64,000 nucleotides of DNA from the NCBI GenBank assembly GCA_019722365.1, contig JADFUC010001722.1, forward strand, positions 124,001-188,000, in the 5' to 3' direction. This stretch comes from Lithospermum erythrorhizon. Its lineage: Eukaryota; Streptophyta; Magnoliopsida; Boraginales; Boraginaceae. Below are positions 58,451 to 64,000 of this stretch, in pieces. The notes beneath the pieces were generated by a model, which did no database searches, had not been told where the DNA came from, and was given only the letters and a program-made list of their open reading frames with translations. The position numbers were made by a program, and so were the translations under genes. Within the stretch, counting starts at the first letter, position 1. Every line of letters starts with the position of its first letter.

Positions 58451-60499
58451 GGTTAAGAATAAATGTACTGCTCGAGGCATCAAGATGGCTCCTTCGTCAG
58501 ATCTACATCTGGACAAACTCGTGTTTTCAAAAAGCTGAAGAATACAAGACTGTATTTTGCAAAATGCTTAAAATGTGGTCTTATGTTAGTATTACACTTG
58601 TGAAAGTGTCAGGAATAGTGCCTATTTTATTTTATGGCCATATCATATATCTCCCCGAATGTATTATTTATTTTATTTTTCATGATGTGCATATTACTTC
58701 GAGTAATGCTGCCATTATACATGCTAAATAATAATAAAATAATATTAATCTCACCATCAAATTTAAGCAAAGTATCAATCCAATTTTAAAGTTATGCAAC
58801 TTATCACGACATGCGGCACACGCGAAGGCAGTGTACCAGTCTCATAATGTATGACAACGGATCATGTCAAGTTGATTTCACTAAGGCCAAGGGCTTTCGA
58901 TGATCATTCCAAAGTAACGAATTGGTTTAAAATGGTAGTTTAACCGGCATTTTCACTAACGCCAAGGGGCTCGCCGCATACCTGCCGGGTAGCACCCTGT
59001 TAGGAGTGTTAGTGACCCAAGAGTTTTGTCGTGATACACAATTGATTAGTTAATCTACCACATACTGATTCAAAATGTATGCGTGTCATTGCTTGGATTC
59101 CAACCACAATGGATCTTGGATACCTTGTGTAAATTTTAGAGATTTGAAGTAATGGGTATAATATTTAGCTTATTTGTAATATGTTAGATGTTTTGAACCG
59201 CACTATCTATGACAGATATTTCCTTTTATGATCGGGTACACTAAATTTAATTGCTTTTATTCACCGTTAATTGAGCAAATTAAAACACAACTTCATTATG
59301 TCAAATAAAACAAGTTAAGGAGAAACCCATAAACTTGTGGTGATATAGTGTCATAATGTTAAACGCATTTTCCTTCATAAGCCATTGAAGATGGCTATAT
59401 ATGCTAATAAAAGACAAGTGATGAATACCGCAGTTATATAAAACATAGATTAATCATATGGACACGTTACCTGAACTTAGGTTCAAGTTAACAACGTCAT
59501 GTGATATGATTGAGAGATAATTAAATTTTAATCTAAATCTTAACGCCGATTTAATGCCATAAAGATTCAATATGTTCTATCGTATCTAAATTCCAATCGC
59601 ATAAGTTTTAAATAATTGGTTTAATCTCTTTTGTAACTAAATGAGAACACTATTGAATGATCTTGAATGTTGTGTATCTACATTTCAAGATATGTCATTG
59701 GTATTTAGTTTCACCAACAAGATGAACTTTGTTCATGAATTGTGATGAAACATAAGTTTATGGTTTGTTGAAGCAATAAGTAATATTGTCTACTCAGTTC
59801 GCACATCACCTGTAAATTTGAGTGCACAAAGAACTAAAATTTGAAGTTAATAGATTAACCTTATTATTTCAAACATTACATAGAGTTAAGGATATCAATA
59901 ACACTGAGAAATGGAAATGAGAGGTCTGATAAATTATGTCTCAAACGACGGTTATCAAAATCAAATGTCATCAAGGGTTAAACCGATAAAGGTCTTAGAC
60001 ACCGTTTTGACTCACATGGTTTTTATCATGATTGCAGCCAAGATGTTAGCAATGCGAACAAAGACACAAAGATAATTTGAGCTCTTACGAATGACAGTAT
60101 CTACATTATAAGAGCACATAGTTTCCAACTATCCAGAACGGTTGAAATTTCAAACTATTTTGGACCTGGCATTTAGCAGTAAGAGGATGTCACGGACACC
60201 CTCATATTTCATCTATGTATCAAAGTGATTCTCGATGAAGCGAAATGCCATTCTATTCTTCTTCTTAAAAAGACACGTATTTTTTTTAATAACAAACAAT
60301 TGAGCGATACTTCGTGAAAAATGACTTTAACAAAACTTAAATTCAATTGAAAGACGAACTAAGTCAACTCTTACTTCAGACTTATGGAGGTTCATTAATC
60401 TTTTGATTAAGTTTCGTATGAACACATACAAGTCGACGCCTGTATAAGTCATTAAACGATACATCTAATTAATAAGAGTACTGGGAAGCGACCATACGG
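58451..60499. other. Unclassified AT-rich sequence, possibly copia internal DNA
   Basis: No domain recognised. Near 58878 and 58953 the phrase TTCACTAA(G/C)GCCAAGGG is duplicated about 75 bp apart. It may continue the copia whose LTR and leader lie left of the hAT-type element, but this is not demonstrated. Confidence 0.3.
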
Positions 60500-61527
60500 T
60501 CATTTCATGAAGTTCTCAATCGAAAAGTTTCATTGTCACAGTAACATTATTAACGTATTTCGCTTAGGCGGCCGCTCTAGGTCAGTCGCCTCGGTGCGGC
60601 AGTCATTAAAACTGAACACTGAGTCACCAAACCGATGGATCTACCTGCTTAAAAACACAATTCGGTTCATCCAAAATGTGATCACAATTAAGTTTCCCAA
60701 ATCAAAATGGCTTTTAAATTTTATAATCCATCACCGATATCCGCGACGTGATTCCCACGCCAACTCCATCCTCAATCTAACGACCCTTCGCCTACCGGAT
60801 AAACATCGTGAAAGAGTCGCACAGACATCGAATCGGCTCTCATACGCCCACTCCGACTCGAACCCCGAAATAACGAATCCCGCCTTCTCCAAGGCCGCTT
60901 GGGGCTGGTCTTGGGCACATTCTCCTGAAGAGCCTGCCAACAAACGCTCCCAGACACACACGAACCTCCCTCTCGCAATGTGAGACGTACTCGTGTTCTC
61001 GCCCCACCACACGGGCACCCCGTGAAGTCTATATAAGTAGCAACTTCACTCTCATCTCGCCCACAATCCCCATTGGCTCAAAATCGACTTCATATCCCGA
61101 TGAATCCTCAATAGCCTCGCCCGGCGAACTCTCTCGAAAACTTCTGAGGATCCCTCCTAAATCAACAAACAACTTGCTCGAATTCGACCTCCTGGGCTGC
61201 GCTCGGCCACCCGAAAGATTCATACTCTCCCTCTCCAAGGTCCACCTCAACCCGCCTCGTAAGAATGCACCTCCGGACCCCGCCGGTCCACGCCTGCACT
61301 CACCGCCATACCCCTACCACTCCCCTGGCCTCCTCCTGACCTACCTTGGCACCCCCCGCCCACCCCTTCCACGCACTCTGTGTGGCATCCCCACCAGCCT
61401 ACGCAACAAAAAGAAAAGACTAGATTTTTGTAACAAAAAGACCACCACAACGACTCAAGGAAAACAAGTCGACCACAACCAACACATATAACCCAAAGAA
61501 ATTCAGAACCTAAGCTCGATACCAAAA
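60500..61527 (-). pseudogene. Gypsy primer site, leader and gag N-terminal remnant
   Basis: On the minus strand TTTTGGTATCGAGCTTAGG (about 61524-61505) resembles the tRNA-Met PBS of plant gypsy elements with one base lost. It is followed by a leader and by ATG at 61388 starting MPHRVRGRGGRGVPR, the Arg/Gly-rich gag start common in plant chromoviruses, broken by stops soon after. Further open stretches (61250-61029, 61018-60731) are GC-rich, with SSGYEVDFEPMGIVGE and QENVPKTSPKRPWRRRDS, but carry no clear domain. Composition is far richer in GC than the flanks, showing an insertion. Confidence 0.5.
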
Positions 61528-64000
61528 TTGTAACGGCTACAATTATATCCAAGAACGGAAGCCATCATTTTGACCTTAAAAGCTCGCATTTGTTAAGATA
61601 CGTGGCAAGGAATTGTGTTTAATGAAGCTTAAAACAATGGATAAAATATTTCTATTTCAGATATACCAAAAGAATTTTCACTCCAATCTTAGATGTCTCA
61701 TTAGTCGAGTGATACAAGGTGTCATATGAACGTGGTCAAACACAAACAATGAAATATTTTCACATATCGAAGATGTCAAGACTTACCTTTAAATTAAATT
61801 GGTTCATACTCTATCGCGAGACAAACCTAAGAGTTATGTTTGACAAAAAAATTTTGAAAAGCTCTTAAATTGGACAGCTTAATATTGGGTACAATCAAGA
61901 GACATAATTTAATACCAAATGAAAATATAGCCATAAAATGAAGATATATCCATAAATGAATCAAACATTTGCTCGACTACATGTCAATTATCATTGGTTG
62001 ACTATGCGCATGTCTATTTCAAACTTTTCCTTATTGATTACCCACGTGTTGTAACATGTGTGTTTGAGTGAGTGATCCAAAGAATGTTCCTAAGTAATGA
62101 TCAGTGTTGATGGATACTTGACATTTTTATTGCAAGTTCACATCTCAAACGAGAATAAGAAGGAAAATAATTATACTATCAATATCCAAGTTGCAAACTT
62201 GAGATACAGTATAATAGAGTTAGAATCTTCATCTTGATATTTTGATTGAAATCAAAAAGGGTCAAGAGGAAGAGTGAACTCGAGTTCCTTTAAAGGTTAG
62301 CTGAGCACAACCGCATGTAATATTTTACACATTGAGTAATTAAAAGAATCCCTCATACAACCTCGAGCGTATGGTAGTAAATCGATCCTTGTACATTTGT
62401 GAGTCTGATACATATATGCGATATATGCTATATTAGTCACGGTGATATACATGTAAGCTAGATGACATTTGCTTGTTGTTATAATATGGCAATGAAGCTG
62501 GTGAATAAAATCTATGATAGATTAAATTGTAAGGATAGATAGATTCTTATTGACAATGGACTTCTTATTGTGAGGTCCGCTCCCACAAGTACCGACTCAC
62601 GTGATTGAAAGTGGTTGGAATCTATTACATGTAATATGATTCACCATACGCGATGCAGGCGATGGGCGCTACATCACACTCATTTACATAGCACAATTCT
62701 CATAATAGGAATTGTAGGGGTTTTACTAGATATTCACGCTGATTTGGAATACGCTTTGTAGTAACTTTGAGAGAATAGAAGCAACTATAGTTTCACAGAA
62801 ATGGATTAGTCAAGGATCTTTACCTAGAACCGAATGGTATCAAGATTACGGATGCTTGTTCCACGCGAACACTATTAGCCAATAAATTCATTATCGGGGT
62901 CGAAGTCTAGTATACTAGAGAAAGAAACTAAACAAGCTTGAAGTCAAGATACAACTGACCCTACTAATTTGTATTGTTGGTAATGTTGGTAAAAGATATA
63001 TATTTAATAAGATAGATATGTTTTAACACACTTTTAGTTGTATTATAAACCTACTCGATTAGTTAACCCGAGAAATGGCCAACTGCCGTAAAATCTGAGA
63101 TAGTCTTTATATATATACTAAAACGAGGTTTTGTCCTTGTTACACTTTAACTAGCGGGTTCGAATTCACCGGAAACAGAAAGGGTATTTGAAAAGAAATT
63201 GACCTAGCCGTAACATCCATAGTCATAACGCTTACGGAAAAAGGCTTAAAAACCCATTTTGCCTATAGTTGTATATGAACTATATCGATAATCTTAGCCG
63301 CCGATTTCATGGTCGGGTAGACTAAGCAGATGGATGTAAAGACCATTGTAAGTAGCTTTTGTTATGACATGACAATACCGCTTCCACTTTTGTATGTCCT
63401 AAAAGCGACCTAAGAGATTCATACAAGCTTTTTAAGATCTGCATAATGACTGAGCAAGCATCCGGAGTTGATATATTCTTCTGTGGTTAAATAAAAATTT
63501 GATTTCACGAGATCAAAGAAGAAACTGAACGATGCAAGGTTCAGTGGGAGCTAGTTCATTTACTTTCTGGAATAAGTTAAGCAATTGATTAAACAAGGTA
63601 ATTCTTGTTTTACAATCTGATTGTTAACTACAATATATGAATGCATAATTCATTCATGTAGTCATTTATTATTTCACAGTTTGTTGAAATAATAGATCCT
63701 AAGGAAAGTTTGTAGTTTCTAGAGAGGCACCCGTAAGTGTTGACAAGAGAACCTCTTCAAGTCAAAAAAGGTAAGATAGCCATTATTCCTGGTCAGATGC
63801 TGATGGTTTTGGGACAACTAGCATTTGATGACCAAAGATAAAGGATTGATTGGATGATCGATTTTCTTGGATCATGTGAGCTTGTGTTCAATCAATCTAC
63901 GGGCTATCAGCCAGTATAACTCCGAGGAGCCGATTGATCGCCGCAAAATCATAGAAGATATGTATATCTGTGTCATATGAATTTTGCTTAGAAAGTCCTA
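61528..64000. other. Unclassified sequence; possible LTR start at left and copia 3' end near 63550
   Basis: The sequence opens TGTAACGG next to the gypsy-type PBS, so the element's LTR may occupy the first part. Near 63540, GGTTCAGTGGGAGCTAG resembles the polypurine tract that precedes copia 3' LTRs. No coding domain was found. A GGTTCGAATTC match near 63158 lacks any other tRNA feature. Confidence 0.3.

Noticed and set aside
63150..63175. GGTTCGAATTC resembling a tRNA B box
   Set aside because: No A box, acceptor stem or cloverleaf could be drawn around it.

Overview
The window reads as nuclear DNA of a flowering plant, probably a eudicot. It carries an intron-split plant GH3 beta-xylosidase gene, Stowaway-type MITEs, Ty1/copia and Ty3/gypsy retrotransposons with tRNA-Met-type primer sites, a CACTA (En/Spm) transposon and a hAT-type fragment. 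The background is very AT-rich. No rRNA, convincing tRNA, CRISPR or bacterial gene organisation was seen. Only one ordinary host gene is supported; nearly everything else is a nested and badly eroded transposable-element landscape.

Region 1-3000: the 5' part of a beta-xylosidase/alpha-arabinofuranosidase gene on the minus strand (exon 1 at 2482-2874, exon 2 at 292-597; the remainder lies off the left edge), with a 269-bp Stowaway MITE in intron 1. Region 3000-8000: low-complexity intergenic DNA, a three-unit ~470-bp tandem repeat (4317-5648) and unclassified sequence. Region 8030-14200: a copia pol remnant (catalytic box reading YVND), copia LTR pieces in both orientations, then a gypsy gag-protease-RT-RNase H remnant that keeps YVDD. 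Region 14300-23070: G-poor LTR/UTR-like sequence, probably gypsy elements read from the reverse strand, full of short tandem arrays and split by an unclassified insertion at 16.8-18.6 kb.

Region 23071-about 35960: a CACTA transposon with a canonical left end, subterminal repeats on both sides, a C-rich minisatellite and a frameshifted DUF4216-like domain. It is itself interrupted by a gypsy-like LTR region (25.5-28.8 kb) with a hairpin-forming minisatellite. Region 36950-44350: a copia element with two LTRs sits against or inside a second, minus-strand copia, whose gag is in turn split by a solo LTR. Region 44350-54080: intergenic DNA, a remarkable run of inverted repeats at 47510-48960, a degraded minus-strand coding stretch and a precise 31-bp array. 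Region 54085-64000: a copia LTR with PBS and leader, a hAT-type element (56.0-58.45 kb) with a BED zinc finger remnant and GGTACC-centred hairpins, a minus-strand gypsy PBS/gag remnant (60.5-61.5 kb) and unclassified sequence.

The elements do not work together as a pathway; the layout records successive insertions. The least explained signals are the inverted-repeat array at 47.5-49.0 kb and the hairpin families at 27.2-27.65 kb and 57.5-58.3 kb. Boundaries of degraded elements are approximate throughout.
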